In this document: positions 1 through 6,685 of the stretch, piece after piece | Layout: each line of letters begins with the position of its first letter | How positions within the stretch are numbered: the first letter of the stretch is position 1 | DNA from: Meridianimarinicoccus sp044221805 | Lineage (GTDB): Bacteria; Pseudomonadota; Alphaproteobacteria; Rhodobacterales; Rhodobacteraceae | DNA: 11,894 nt | Direction of reading: 5' to 3' | NCBI GenBank assembly: GCA_044221805.1 | Contig: JBGAOK010000107.1 | Span: 1 to 11,894 of the forward strand | Position numbers and translations under genes: made by a program | The notes under the pieces: generated by a model | What the model was told of the DNA's origin: nothing | What the model saw: the letters and a program-made list of their open reading frames with translations, nothing else | Databases searched by the model: none

Positions 1-73
1 CCTCCTGCTGGAACCGCGCCGCGGTTTCCTCGATCGCACGGCCTGCGCCGGCAGTCCTGTCGTCGTCCTGCAT
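1..73 (-). CDS. N-terminal fragment of an unidentified protein, gene runs off the window
   Basis: Only the first 24 codons are visible, beginning MQDDDRTAGAGRAIEETAAR and continuing past position 1. The ATG (complement of 71-73) is preceded on the minus strand by a GGAG Shine-Dalgarno with about 8 bases of spacing, which supports this start. The visible residues are acidic then helical (AIEETAARFQQE), with no signal peptide. The family cannot be recognised from this little sequence. It lies on the same strand as dgcN-dgcA, but 293 bp of repeat-rich, hairpin-rich DNA separates them, so co-transcription is doubtful. An alternative ATG at 84-86 is in another frame and lacks a comparable ribosome site. 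Confidence 0.5.
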   Translation of the reverse strand, partial: MQDDDRTAGAGRAIEETAARFQQE

Positions 74-164
74 GGTGATGCTCCATCTCTGCTGGCGCCC
101 GATTTCTGCTGGGCGCCCGGACAACCGCGGCCCAGGCAGAAGGTTGCATCGCAGAGACGGAAAA

Positions 165-372
165 TTCCGGGCGCGCCTCGTCCGGGGCTCCGCCCGTTCG
201 GCGCTGAAAACACTCCACCGGAGCGTTTTCCGGGCGCGCCTCACCCAGGGCTCCGCCCGTTCGGCGCTGGAAACGGTCCACCGGAGCGTTTCCCGGGCGC
301 GCCTCACCCAGGGCTCCGCCCGTTCGGCGCTGGAAACGGTCCACCGGAGCGTTTTCCGGGCGCGCCTCACCC
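165..372. repeat. 63-bp tandem repeat array, about 3.3 copies
   Basis: Identical landmarks recur every 63 bases: the TTCCGGGC/GTTTYCCGGGC junction is seen near 165, 225, 288 and 351, and CTCCGCCCGTTCGGCGCTG near 189, 252 and 315. The second and third copies are nearly identical; the first (about 165-227) carries several substitutions. Each unit contains GGGCGCGCC, a GGGC-TCC-GCCC mini-hairpin and a longer inverted repeat. The last, partial unit includes the stop codon of dgcA (367-369). The unit length is a multiple of three, so an open frame crosses the array, but it has no ribosome site and continues antisense into dgcA. The array fills most of the 74-366 gap; the rest of that gap shows nothing recognisable. 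Confidence 0.93.
332..357 (-). terminator. terminator-like hairpin after dgcA, repeated in each 63-bp unit
   Basis: Read on the minus strand, just after the dgcA stop, the bases fold into a stem closed by GG/CC, then AAA/UUU, CG/CG, one C-C mismatch, UCC/GGA, with a 3-base loop. Equivalent hairpins occur at 269-293 and 206-230. The copy at 206-230 is the best: an 11-bp stem (GAAAACGCTCC on the minus strand pairing with GGAGTGTTTTC) whose only irregularity is a G-U wobble. No long U-tract follows the stem, so termination is inferred. Three in series would insulate the unnamed downstream gene from dgcA transcription. Confidence 0.45.
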
Positions 373-1332
373 CCACAGATCCGGGTCGGGGGGGTGGACG
401 CCGCGTTCGTCGTAGGCCAGCGGGTGGGCGCGGTCCTCGGCCAGCAGCAGCGGGCCGTCCAGGTCGGTGACCAGCGCGCCCTGCGCCACCAGCACCGCGG
501 GCGCCATGGCGAGGGAGGACCCGACCATGCAGCCCACCATCACCCCGAACCCGGCCTGAAGCGCCGCCGCCTTCAGCGCCAGCGCCTCGGTCAGACCGCC
601 GGTCTTGTCGAGCTTGATGTTGACCACGTCGTACTTTCCCTTGAGCCCCGGCAGCGAGGCGCGGTCATGGCAGCTTTCGTCGGCGCAGACCGGCACCGGG
701 CGGGCCATCCCCTCCAGCGCCTCGTCCGCGCCCGCCGGCAGCGGCTGTTCGACCAGCACCACGCCGAGGCGCTGCAGATGCGGCGCCAGATCGGCATAGA
801 CCGCCGGGCTCCAGCCCTCGTTGGCATCGACGATGATCTTCGGCTTCGGCGCCCCGGCCCGCACCGCTTCCAGTCGCGCCATGTCGTCCGGGGTGCCGAG
901 CTTGATCTTCAGCACCGGCCGGTGGCGGTGGCGTTCGGCCGCGCGGCGCATCTCGGCCGGCGTGTCCAGCGACAGGGTGAAGGCGGTGATCTCGGGCCCC
1001 GGCGCCGGCAGCCCGGCCAGATCCCAGACCCGCCGCCCAGTCTGTTTCGCCGCCAGATCCCACAGCGCGCAGTCGACCGCATTGCGCGCCGCGCCGGCGG
1101 GCAGCAGGTCCTGCAGCATCGCCCGGTCGAACCGCTCGGGCAGGCCCTTGATCTGCGCCTTCACGCTGCCGCGGCTTTCGCCATAGCGGGCATAGGGCAC
1201 GCATTCGCCATGGCCGCGGAACGCGCCGTCCTCGACGGTGACGGTGATCACCTCGGCCGCGGTCTTGGTGCCGCGCGAGATGGTGAAGGCCTCAGCCAGG
1301 CGGAAATCGTCGTAATGGACGTGCAGGTGCAT
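367..1332 (-). CDS. dgcA: N-acetyl-D-glutamate racemase DgcA (enolase-superfamily dipeptide-epimerase-like)
   Basis: A 321-residue protein of the mandelate racemase/muconate lactonizing enzyme group of the enolase superfamily. Residues 1-100 form the capping domain and residues 115-300 the barrel. Visible catalytic elements: KIK at 142-144 (first catalytic lysine), metal ligands D169 in VDANEG, E195 in VEQPL and D218 in CADES, and the second lysine in NIKLDKTGG (K240). The motif set matches Ala-Glu epimerases such as YcjG. Because it directly follows a DgcN/DUF1611 gene, the better assignment is DgcA, which epimerises N-acetyl-D-glutamate to the L form in the cytoplasm. The start ATG (1330-1332) shares one base with the dgcN stop (TGATG), implying translational coupling. 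Dipeptide epimerase remains the alternative activity. All key residues are present and the length is normal. Confidence 0.88.
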   Translation of the reverse strand: MHLHVHYDDFRLAEAFTISRGTKTAAEVITVTVEDGAFRGHGECVPYARYGESRGSVKAQIKGLPERFDRAMLQDLLPAGAARNAVDCALWDLAAKQTGRRVWDLAGLPAPGPEITAFTLSLDTPAEMRRAAERHRHRPVLKIKLGTPDDMARLEAVRAGAPKPKIIVDANEGWSPAVYADLAPHLQRLGVVLVEQPLPAGADEALEGMARPVPVCADESCHDRASLPGLKGKYDVVNIKLDKTGGLTEALALKAAALQAGFGVMVGCMVGSSLAMAPAVLVAQGALVTDLDGPLLLAEDRAHPLAYDERGVHPPDPDLWG

Positions 1333-2333
1333 CAGATCCCCGCCAGCGCGTCCACCAGCGGCCCGGCGCCGAAGCGGAACGGGTCGGTCGCGGGCAGGCC
1401 CAGCCGGTCCTCGACGCCGGCCAGATGCGCCCGCGCCGCGGCCTCGTCCAGAGCCTGGGTGTTGACCGAGACGCCGGTCACCACGCAGGCCGGGTTCGCC
1501 ACCCGCGCCAGCGTCAGCGCCACGTCGCGCAGGTCTTCCAGCTTCGGCAACCGGTAGCCCGGCAGGCCGCGCATGTGGGACCGGGTCGGTTCGTCGCACA
1601 GGACCAGCGCGTCGGGCTGGCCGCCATGGACCAGCGCCAGCGTCACCCCGGAATAGGAGACGTGGAACAGGCTGCCCTGCCCCTCGATCAGGTCCCAGTG
1701 GTCGGGGTCGTTGGGCGGCGTCAGCCATTCCACCGCGCCGGCCATGAAATCGGCCACCACCGCATCCAGCGGCACGCCGTCGCCGGTGATCAGGATCCCG
1801 GTCTGCCCGGTCGCCCGGAACGTGGCCTTCATCCCCCGCGCCCGCATCTCCTTTTCCAGACAGAGCGCGGTGTACATCTTGCCGACCGAACAGTCGGTCC
1901 CCACCGCCAGCAGCCGCTTGCCGCTGCGCTTGACCCCGTCGGCGATCGGATAGACTTCGGTCGGGATGCGCACGTCGAACAGGTGCCGGCCATGCCGCGC
2001 CGCCGCCGCCGACAGGTCGGGATCGTCCTTCAGCAATGTGTGCAGCCCCGAGGCGAGGTCGAAGCCCAGCTCCAGCGCGGCGATCAGACTTGCCTTCCAC
2101 GCGGGCGAAAACACCCCGCCGCGGTTGGCCACGCCGATCACCAGCGTCCGCGCCCCGGCAGCCCAGGCCGTGGCCGGATCCATGTCGGGGATGCCCAGAT
2201 CGGCCTTGCAGCCCGGCAGGCGCAACTGCCCCAGTGCGTGTTCGGGGCGCCAGTCGCGCACGCCCTGCGCCACCTTGGCGGCCAACGCGTCGGGCGCGTC
2301 GCCGAGGAACAGAAGATAAGGAGTCTTCAGCAT
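1332..2333 (-). CDS. dgcN: D-glutamate N-acetyltransferase DgcN (DUF1611 family)
   Basis: A 333-residue DUF1611-family protein. Residues 1-135 form the N-terminal domain (LGIPDMDPATAWAAGARTLVIG, then RGGVFSPAW near 71-79). Residues 140-333 form the P-loop-like C-terminal domain, with GTDCSVGKM at 145-153 and DLIEGQGSL at 214-222. In the DgcN-DgcA route described for marine proteobacteria, DgcN acetylates D-glutamate and DgcA then racemises the product to N-acetyl-L-glutamate, feeding central or arginine metabolism. The start is supported by a GGAGG ribosome site (complement of 2339-2343) five bases upstream. It is the first gene of a two-gene operon with dgcA. The in-frame extension upstream to about 2406 is rejected because it would pass over this ribosome site. 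Family assignment is firm; substrate rests on the pairing with dgcA. Confidence 0.88.
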   Translation of the reverse strand: MLKTPYLLFLGDAPDALAAKVAQGVRDWRPEHALGQLRLPGCKADLGIPDMDPATAWAAGARTLVIGVANRGGVFSPAWKASLIAALELGFDLASGLHTLLKDDPDLSAAAARHGRHLFDVRIPTEVYPIADGVKRSGKRLLAVGTDCSVGKMYTALCLEKEMRARGMKATFRATGQTGILITGDGVPLDAVVADFMAGAVEWLTPPNDPDHWDLIEGQGSLFHVSYSGVTLALVHGGQPDALVLCDEPTRSHMRGLPGYRLPKLEDLRDVALTLARVANPACVVTGVSVNTQALDEAAARAHLAGVEDRLGLPATDPFRFGAGPLVDALAGI

Positions 2334-2594
2334 CGCCGCCTCCGTGGGTCGCGCCCGTTTCGTCGCAGTCGCAACCGATCAGACCCGAAGCCCGGCCCTG
2401 CCGCAAGCGGGCTGCGGCGGATTATGCCGCAACGGAAGGCACCTGCCGGCTTTACGGGCAACCTGCGGCGCCGGATGCGGCGCCGCGGCGGGCGCCGTGC
2501 CGCAGAGCGGCGCATTGCGCCTTGCGCGGTCCCGGGCAACATCCTATCCAAACCCCCGACCCAGACGCAACATTGCTTCCCGAAAGGTGCGCCC
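2334..2594. promoter_or_regulatory. divergent control region between dgcN and mcl1
   Basis: This 261-bp gap must carry both promoters. Toward mcl1, a weak sigma-70-like candidate is TTGCGC at 2522-2527, 17 bases, TATCCA at 2545-2550. Toward dgcN, the best -10-like hexamer is CATAAT (complement of 2421-2426) without a good -35; a second option is TTGCGG (complement of 2401-2406), 17 bases, TCTGAT (complement of 2378-2383). A perfect 8-bp inverted repeat GCGGCGCC/GGCGCCGC with a 6-base loop lies at 2465-2486. A small dyad GCAACATTGC sits at 2567-2576, 18 bases before the mcl1 start. TTGCGC occurs twice with a 7-base period at 2515 and 2522. No convincing small gene was found here. Promoter positions are inference. 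Confidence 0.45.
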
Positions 2595-3551
2595 ATGAGC
2601 TTCCGCATCCAGCCCCAGCCGGTCGCCCGGCCGAACCGTTGCCAGCTGTTCGGACCCGGATCGAACACCAAGCTGTTCGCGAAGATGGCCACCAGCGCGG
2701 CGGATGTGATCAACCTCGACCTCGAGGATTCGGTGGCGCCGAACGACAAGCCGAAGGCGCGGGCCAACGTGATCGAGGCGATCGGCGCGGTGGATTGGGG
2801 CAACAAGACCCTCAGCGTGCGGATCAACGGGCTCGACACCCCGTTCTGGTACCGCGACGTGGTGGACATCCTGGAACAGGCCGGCGACCGGATCGACCAG
2901 ATCATGATCCCCAAGGTGGGCTGCGCCGCCGACCTCTATGCGGTCGACGCGCTGGTCACCGCGATCGAGGCCGCCAAGGGCCGCCAGAAGCGGATCGCCT
3001 TCGAGGTGATCATCGAATCCGCCGCCGGCATCGCCCATGTGGAGGAGATCGCCGCCGCCTCGCCGCGCCTGCAGGCGATGAGCCTTGGCGCCGCGGACTT
3101 CGCCGCCTCGATGGGCATGGCCACCACCGGGATCGGCGGCACCCAGGAAAACTACTACATGCTGCACGAGGGCGCGAAGTACTGGTCCGACCCCTGGCAC
3201 TGGGCGCAGACCGCCATCGTCGCCGCCTGCCGCACCCACGGCATCCTGCCGGTCGACGGGCCGTTCGGCGACTTCTCGGACGATGACGGCTACCGCGCCC
3301 AGGCGCTCAGGTCGGCGACGCTGGGCATGGTCGGCAAATGGGCGATCCATCCCAAGCAGATCGCCCTGGCGAACGAGGTCTTCACGCCGTCCGAGAAGGC
3401 GGTGACCGAGGCGCGCGAGATCCTCGCCGCGATGGAGGAAGCCAAGGCCGCGGGCGCCGGCGCCACCGTCTACAAGGGCCGGCTGGTCGACATCGCCTCG
3501 ATCAAGCAGGCCGAGGTGATCGTCCGCCAGGCCGAGATGATCGCGGGCTGA
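2595..3551 (+). CDS. mcl1: L-malyl-CoA/beta-methylmalyl-CoA lyase
   Basis: A 318-residue HpcH/HpaI-CitE-type lyase, the same length I recall for Rhodobacter sphaeroides Mcl1 and with the same opening (SFRIQP, ARPNRCQLFGPGSNTKLFAKMA). It reversibly cleaves beta-methylmalyl-CoA to glyoxylate plus propionyl-CoA, and malyl-CoA to glyoxylate plus acetyl-CoA. That is a core step of the ethylmalonyl-CoA pathway used in place of the glyoxylate cycle for acetate assimilation. Visible active-site candidates: R76 in VRINGL, Mg ligands E141 (IIESAAG) and D168 (GAADFA), and D299 near the C-terminus (RLVDIAS). WAIHPKQI at 249-256 is typical of the family. The ATG at 2595 has only a weak ribosome site (AAGG at 2583-2586), but the conserved N-terminus fixes the start. 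It is cytoplasmic and probably monocistronic. Confidence 0.95.
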   Translation: MSFRIQPQPVARPNRCQLFGPGSNTKLFAKMATSAADVINLDLEDSVAPNDKPKARANVIEAIGAVDWGNKTLSVRINGLDTPFWYRDVVDILEQAGDRIDQIMIPKVGCAADLYAVDALVTAIEAAKGRQKRIAFEVIIESAAGIAHVEEIAAASPRLQAMSLGAADFAASMGMATTGIGGTQENYYMLHEGAKYWSDPWHWAQTAIVAACRTHGILPVDGPFGDFSDDDGYRAQALRSATLGMVGKWAIHPKQIALANEVFTPSEKAVTEAREILAAMEEAKAAGAGATVYKGRLVDIASIKQAEVIVRQAEMIAG

Positions 3552-3565
3552 CCCGCCCGGGGCGC

Positions 3566-3585
3566 GCCGCGCCGTTGCGCGCGGC
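3566..3585 (+). terminator. GC-rich inverted repeat after mcl1
   Basis: GCCGCGC (3566-3572) pairs perfectly with GCGCGGC (3579-3585) across a 6-base loop, 14 bases after the mcl1 stop. A smaller 5-bp hairpin (3543-3556) has the mcl1 stop codon in its loop. No U-tract follows, so an intrinsic terminator is only a possibility. The 3' arm overlaps the candidate -35 of the next gene. Confidence 0.3.
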
Positions 3586-3603
3586 CGCCCGCTTGCCTAG
3601 GCT
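3575..3603 (+). promoter_or_regulatory. candidate sigma-70-type promoter for the ppx gene
   Basis: TTGCGC at 3575-3580 and TAGGCT at 3598-3603 are separated by exactly 17 bases, about 60 bases before the ATG. The TTG core of the -35 and the TAxxxT frame of the -10 match. A CTAG-containing -10 is a pattern also seen before the transporter gene (TAGAGT, 5257-5262) and the zinc-ribbon gene (TAGTGT, 8645-8650), which makes it more credible. Confidence 0.4.
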
Positions 3604-3664
3604 CGGTCCGGCGAGAGGGGACGGCGCGGGCGCAGCCTGCGCCCGAAGGCCGGGGGAGCCTGCC

Positions 3665-5218
3665 ATGACACCGGACGAACTGGCGCCACGGGGGACTGAC
3701 CCGCGGCTGATCGAGATCGACACCCGTCGGGTCCTGGACCGGGTCCAGGCCCATTGCGGCGTGATCGACATCGGCTCGAACTCGATCCGGCTGGTGGTCT
3801 ATGACGATTTCAGCCGCGCCCCCTTCCCCCGCTTCAACGAGAAGTCGTTCTGCACGCTCGGCGCCAGCATCGACGCCGCCGGCAACCTGTCGGGCGACGC
3901 TATCCGGCGCACGGTGCATGCGCTGCGCCGGTTCCACGCCATCGCCACGGCGATGGGGGTTACCCGGCTGGACGTGATCGCCACCGAGGCCACCCGGCGC
4001 GCCGCGAACGGCCAGGCGCTGGTCGACGCGATCCGCGACGCGACCGGGCTCGAGACCCGGATCCTCACCGGCCAGGAGGAAGCGACCTACGCCGCCAACG
4101 GGGTGATCTCGGGCTTCTTCCAGCCCAAGGGTCTGGTCGGCGATCTGGGCGGCGGCAGTCTGGAAGTGGCCGAGGTGATCGGCGACAGGGTCGGCGAGCG
4201 GATGACCAGCATGCCGATCGGCACCCTTCCGGTCCGGGCGATGATGGACGAAGGCATCGAGGCGGCGAAGGCGAAGCTGGACGCGATCCTGGCCCAGTCG
4301 CTGCCGCCCATGCTGACCGACCCGGTGTTCTATGCCATCGGCGGCGGCTGGCGGGCACTGGCGCGGGTGCAGATCGCCACCGCGAACCTGCCGGTGCGCA
4401 CCGTCCATGGCCTGTCGCTGCCGGTCGATGCCGCCCGCAAGCTGGCCAAGCGCATCGCGCTGATGCCGCCCGAGGCGGTGGCGCTGCTGCCCGACGCCCC
4501 CGACCGGCGCATCGCCACCCTGCCGGCCGCGGCCTTCGTGATGTGGCGGGTGTTGAAGGTGCTGCAGCCCGAGAAGGTGGTGTTCTCGGCCATCGGCCTG
4601 CGCGAAGGCTGGCTCTATGCCCATCTGGACGCAGCGGAACGCTACCGTGACCCGCTGCTGGAGGGCGCCATGTCGATCGGCCTGCCCCAGGCAAGGGTGC
4701 CGGACTTTCCCCGCGCGCTGGCCGACTGGACCGAGGGCCTGTTCCCCGGCGAGACCCAGGCGGACCGCCGGCTGCGCCTGACCGTCTGCGCGCTGACCGA
4801 CATCTCGTGGCGCGACCACGAGAAGGTCCGCGCCTGGGACGCCTTCCAGCGGCTGCTGCAGTTCCCCTTCATCGGCATCACCCACCCGGAGCGCGCCTTC
4901 ATCGCCACCGCGATCCTGGCACGCTACGGCGGCACCATCGACGCCACGGTGAAGGCGGCGGTCGGGGGGCTGCTCGGCCCCAGCGGGCTCAGGCGGGCCG
5001 AGATCCTCGGCCGCACGCTGCTGCTGGCGCACCGCTTCTCGGCCTCGGTGCCCGAGATCCTGACCCATGGCCAGGTGCGGATCGACACCGACGCGGTGCG
5101 GCTGGTGGTCAGCAACCCCGAAAGCGTCCCCGACAGCGACGCGGTGCAGGCCCGGCTGAAACAGCTCGCCCGGGCCGCCGGGATCGAGACTGCGGAAATC
5201 GTCACCCCCGCGGGCTGA
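3665..5218 (+). CDS. ppx: Ppx/GppA-family exopolyphosphatase
   Basis: A 517-residue protein of the ASKHA fold that hydrolyses terminal phosphate from polyphosphate (or pppGpp in GppA-type members) in the cytoplasm. After a 30-residue N-terminal extension come the phosphate-binding motifs: GVIDIGSNSIRLVV (32-45), the TEATRRA segment (108-114), the acidic pair in LTGQEEATYAANG (E138/E139), GDLGGGSLE (159-167) and AIGGGWR (224-230). Residues from about 340 form an alpha-helical HD-like C-terminal domain, with DISWRDHEKVRAW and GITHPERAFIATAI. The length fits alphaproteobacterial Ppx rather than the shorter GppA-like paralogues. The start is fixed by a strong GGGGGAG ribosome site (3652-3658), six bases upstream. 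No polyphosphate kinase gene is adjacent in this window. Ppx versus GppA specificity cannot be decided by eye. Confidence 0.87.
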   Translation: MTPDELAPRGTDPRLIEIDTRRVLDRVQAHCGVIDIGSNSIRLVVYDDFSRAPFPRFNEKSFCTLGASIDAAGNLSGDAIRRTVHALRRFHAIATAMGVTRLDVIATEATRRAANGQALVDAIRDATGLETRILTGQEEATYAANGVISGFFQPKGLVGDLGGGSLEVAEVIGDRVGERMTSMPIGTLPVRAMMDEGIEAAKAKLDAILAQSLPPMLTDPVFYAIGGGWRALARVQIATANLPVRTVHGLSLPVDAARKLAKRIALMPPEAVALLPDAPDRRIATLPAAAFVMWRVLKVLQPEKVVFSAIGLREGWLYAHLDAAERYRDPLLEGAMSIGLPQARVPDFPRALADWTEGLFPGETQADRRLRLTVCALTDISWRDHEKVRAWDAFQRLLQFPFIGITHPERAFIATAILARYGGTIDATVKAAVGGLLGPSGLRRAEILGRTLLLAHRFSASVPEILTHGQVRIDTDAVRLVVSNPESVPDSDAVQARLKQLARAAGIETAEIVTPAG

Positions 5219-5256
5219 GACAAGCGCCCCGGGCTGGGCAAGGGCCGCGCGCCCGC

Positions 5257-5262
5257 TAGAGT
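5257..5262 (+). promoter_or_regulatory. candidate -10 hexamer for the AI-2E-family gene
   Basis: TAGAGT lies 41 bases before the ATG, within the 84-bp gap after ppx. The upstream -35 at the right distance (CTGGGC, 5234-5239) is poor. The CTAG-type -10 resembles those before the ppx and zinc-ribbon genes. A GGGC-GCCC hairpin at 5242-5254 lies just before it. Low certainty. Confidence 0.25.
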
Positions 5263-5302
5263 CCCCAGGGGGCGCAAAGGCCCCGAGCGGGAGGACAGAG
5301 CG

Positions 5303-6604
5303 ATGGCTGGAACCGATGACGGTGTGCCCGGGAAGAAACCGGCCGGCACCGACTGGGCGATCATCGGCATCTTCCTGATCCTCGCCTTCGCGGCGATGGC
5401 GGCGGCGCGGGACTTCCTGATGCCGCTCAGCATGGGTGTGCTGCTGTTCTTCGTGTTCTCGCCGGTCTGCCGGGCGCTGGCGCGCGTGGGTCTGCCGCAG
5501 CCGATCTCGGCCGGGATCGTGACGCTGGGCCTGACCCTCGGGATGATCGGCGCCGTGGCGATGCTGGCGGTGCCGCTGAGCGACGCGGTCGACAACGCGC
5601 CGCGGATCTTCAACCGCATCCAGATCAAGCTGGAACAGGTGCGCGACCCGATGGAAGACCTCCAGAACGTCGCCCGCGAATTGAGCGAGCTGTCGCTTCC
5701 CGGTCAGAAGAAGGAGGCGTCGGCCCCCGGCCCCGCCCCGACCGGCGCGGCCTTGCCGGAACCTCTGCCCGAACCCCGCTCGGAAGCCGCTTCCGATGCC
5801 CCCTCGGACATCCGGTCCGGGCCGGGCACGCCCGCGCCGGCGCCAGCCGCTCCCGCGCCCCCTAATGTGCCGCCGACTGCGCCACCTGCCGGGCCGGATT
5901 CGGGTCTGGCGTGGCTCGCCGACATCGCCGCCACCACGCCGACGCTGCTGGCGCAGCTCGTCTTCACCTTGTTCCTGCTGTATTTCATGCTCGCCTCGGG
6001 CGAGCTTCTGTACCGTCGCGTGGTCGAAAGCTTCGCGGGCTTCGGCGACAAGCGGAAGGCGCTGCAGGCGATGCACATGATCGAGGAAAGCCTCGGCAGC
6101 TACCTCGGCACGATCACCCTGATCAATGCCGCGCTGGGTGTCGCCGTGGCGGTCAGCATGTGGGCCTGGGGCATGCCGCAGCCCGCGCTGTTCGGGGTGA
6201 TCGCCTTCGCGTTCAACTACATCCCCTATCTGGGCGCGGTTGCCGGCGTGGTCCTGTCGGCGGCTGTCGCCTTCGTGTCGATGCCGGGGTTCGTCAATCC
6301 GCTGCTGGTGGGGGCGACCTATGTGGCCCTGACCACGGTCGAGGGCAACCTGATCACCCCCGCGCTGGTGTCGCGACAACTCAGGCTGAACACCGTGGTG
6401 GTCTTCGTCGCGGTGGCGCTGTGGGCCTGGCTCTGGTCGGTGGTGGGGATGATCGTCGCGGTGCCGATGCTGGTGGTGCTGCGGGTCCTGTGCGAGCACA
6501 TCCCGCGGCTCGAGTCGCTGGGGAACTTCCTTGCCGGCGAGGATTCGCCCTCGCCCCGGCTGGCCGAGCGGCTCGAGACCAACGGAAGGGCCGCGCCGCC
6601 CTGA
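5303..6604 (+). CDS. AI-2E/PerM-family (UPF0118) transporter-like membrane protein with Pro/Ala-rich insert
   Basis: A 433-residue inner-membrane protein of the AI-2E transporter superfamily (PF01594), whose members are linked to export of signal molecules or ion antiport; the substrate is unknown here. Hydrophobic segments lie at about 18-36, 40-56, 68-92, 212-231, 269-290, 294-325, 331-345 and 364-396. Family signatures are FNYIPYLGA (304-312) and EGNLITPALVSRQLRLN (347-363). Residues 136-199 are a Pro/Ala/Ser/Glu-rich low-complexity insert between the third and fourth membrane segments, in the soluble region preceding TTPTLLAQL. The start is supported by GGGAGGA (5289-5295), seven bases upstream. 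The gene is separated from ppx by 84 bp and from accA by 145 bp containing hairpins, so it is probably its own transcript. Confidence 0.88.
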   Translation: MAGTDDGVPGKKPAGTDWAIIGIFLILAFAAMAAARDFLMPLSMGVLLFFVFSPVCRALARVGLPQPISAGIVTLGLTLGMIGAVAMLAVPLSDAVDNAPRIFNRIQIKLEQVRDPMEDLQNVARELSELSLPGQKKEASAPGPAPTGAALPEPLPEPRSEAASDAPSDIRSGPGTPAPAPAAPAPPNVPPTAPPAGPDSGLAWLADIAATTPTLLAQLVFTLFLLYFMLASGELLYRRVVESFAGFGDKRKALQAMHMIEESLGSYLGTITLINAALGVAVAVSMWAWGMPQPALFGVIAFAFNYIPYLGAVAGVVLSAAVAFVSMPGFVNPLLVGATYVALTTVEGNLITPALVSRQLRLNTVVVFVAVALWAWLWSVVGMIVAVPMLVVLRVLCEHIPRLESLGNFLAGEDSPSPRLAERLETNGRAAPP

Positions 6605-6628
6605 TGCCGCCCGGGCCCATCCCGACAG

Positions 6629-6652
6629 CGCCCCTGCAGCAACTGCAGGGCG
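6629..6652 (+). terminator. hairpin after the AI-2E-family gene
   Basis: CCCTGCAG (6632-6639) pairs perfectly with CTGCAGGG (6643-6650) across a CAA loop. The stem extends by two more pairs (6629-6630 with 6651-6652) past a single bulged C. It begins 25 bases after the stop codon of the transporter gene. There is no U-tract (GTAAGG follows), so efficient intrinsic termination is uncertain. The symmetric core could also be read from the other strand. Confidence 0.45.
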
Positions 6653-6668
6653 TAAGGGCGGCCAATGA

Positions 6669-6685
6669 CCGGCCGGGTGGGCCGG
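6669..6685. repeat. inverted repeat upstream of accA
   Basis: CCGGCC (6669-6674) and GGCCGG (6680-6685) form a perfect 6-bp stem with a 5-base loop (GGGTG). It sits between the terminator-like hairpin at 6629-6652 and the palindrome at 6686-6702, so three inverted repeats lie back to back before accA. Confidence 0.5.

Noticed and set aside
165..372. CRISPR array
   Set aside because: The whole 63-bp unit repeats with no unique spacers, the units abut directly, and no cas gene is nearby.
72..470. Plus-strand open frame encoding three 21-residue repeats (SVFRARLTQGSARSALETVHR type)
   Set aside because: The repeat pattern is only the 63-bp DNA repeat read in frame. There is no ribosome site before the ATG, the product is implausibly Arg-rich, and the frame ends antisense inside dgcA.
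1425..2594. Upstream extension of the mcl1 frame
   Set aside because: The frame stays open antisense to dgcN, but the conserved N-terminus begins at the ATG at 2595 and the protein then has the length expected for the family.
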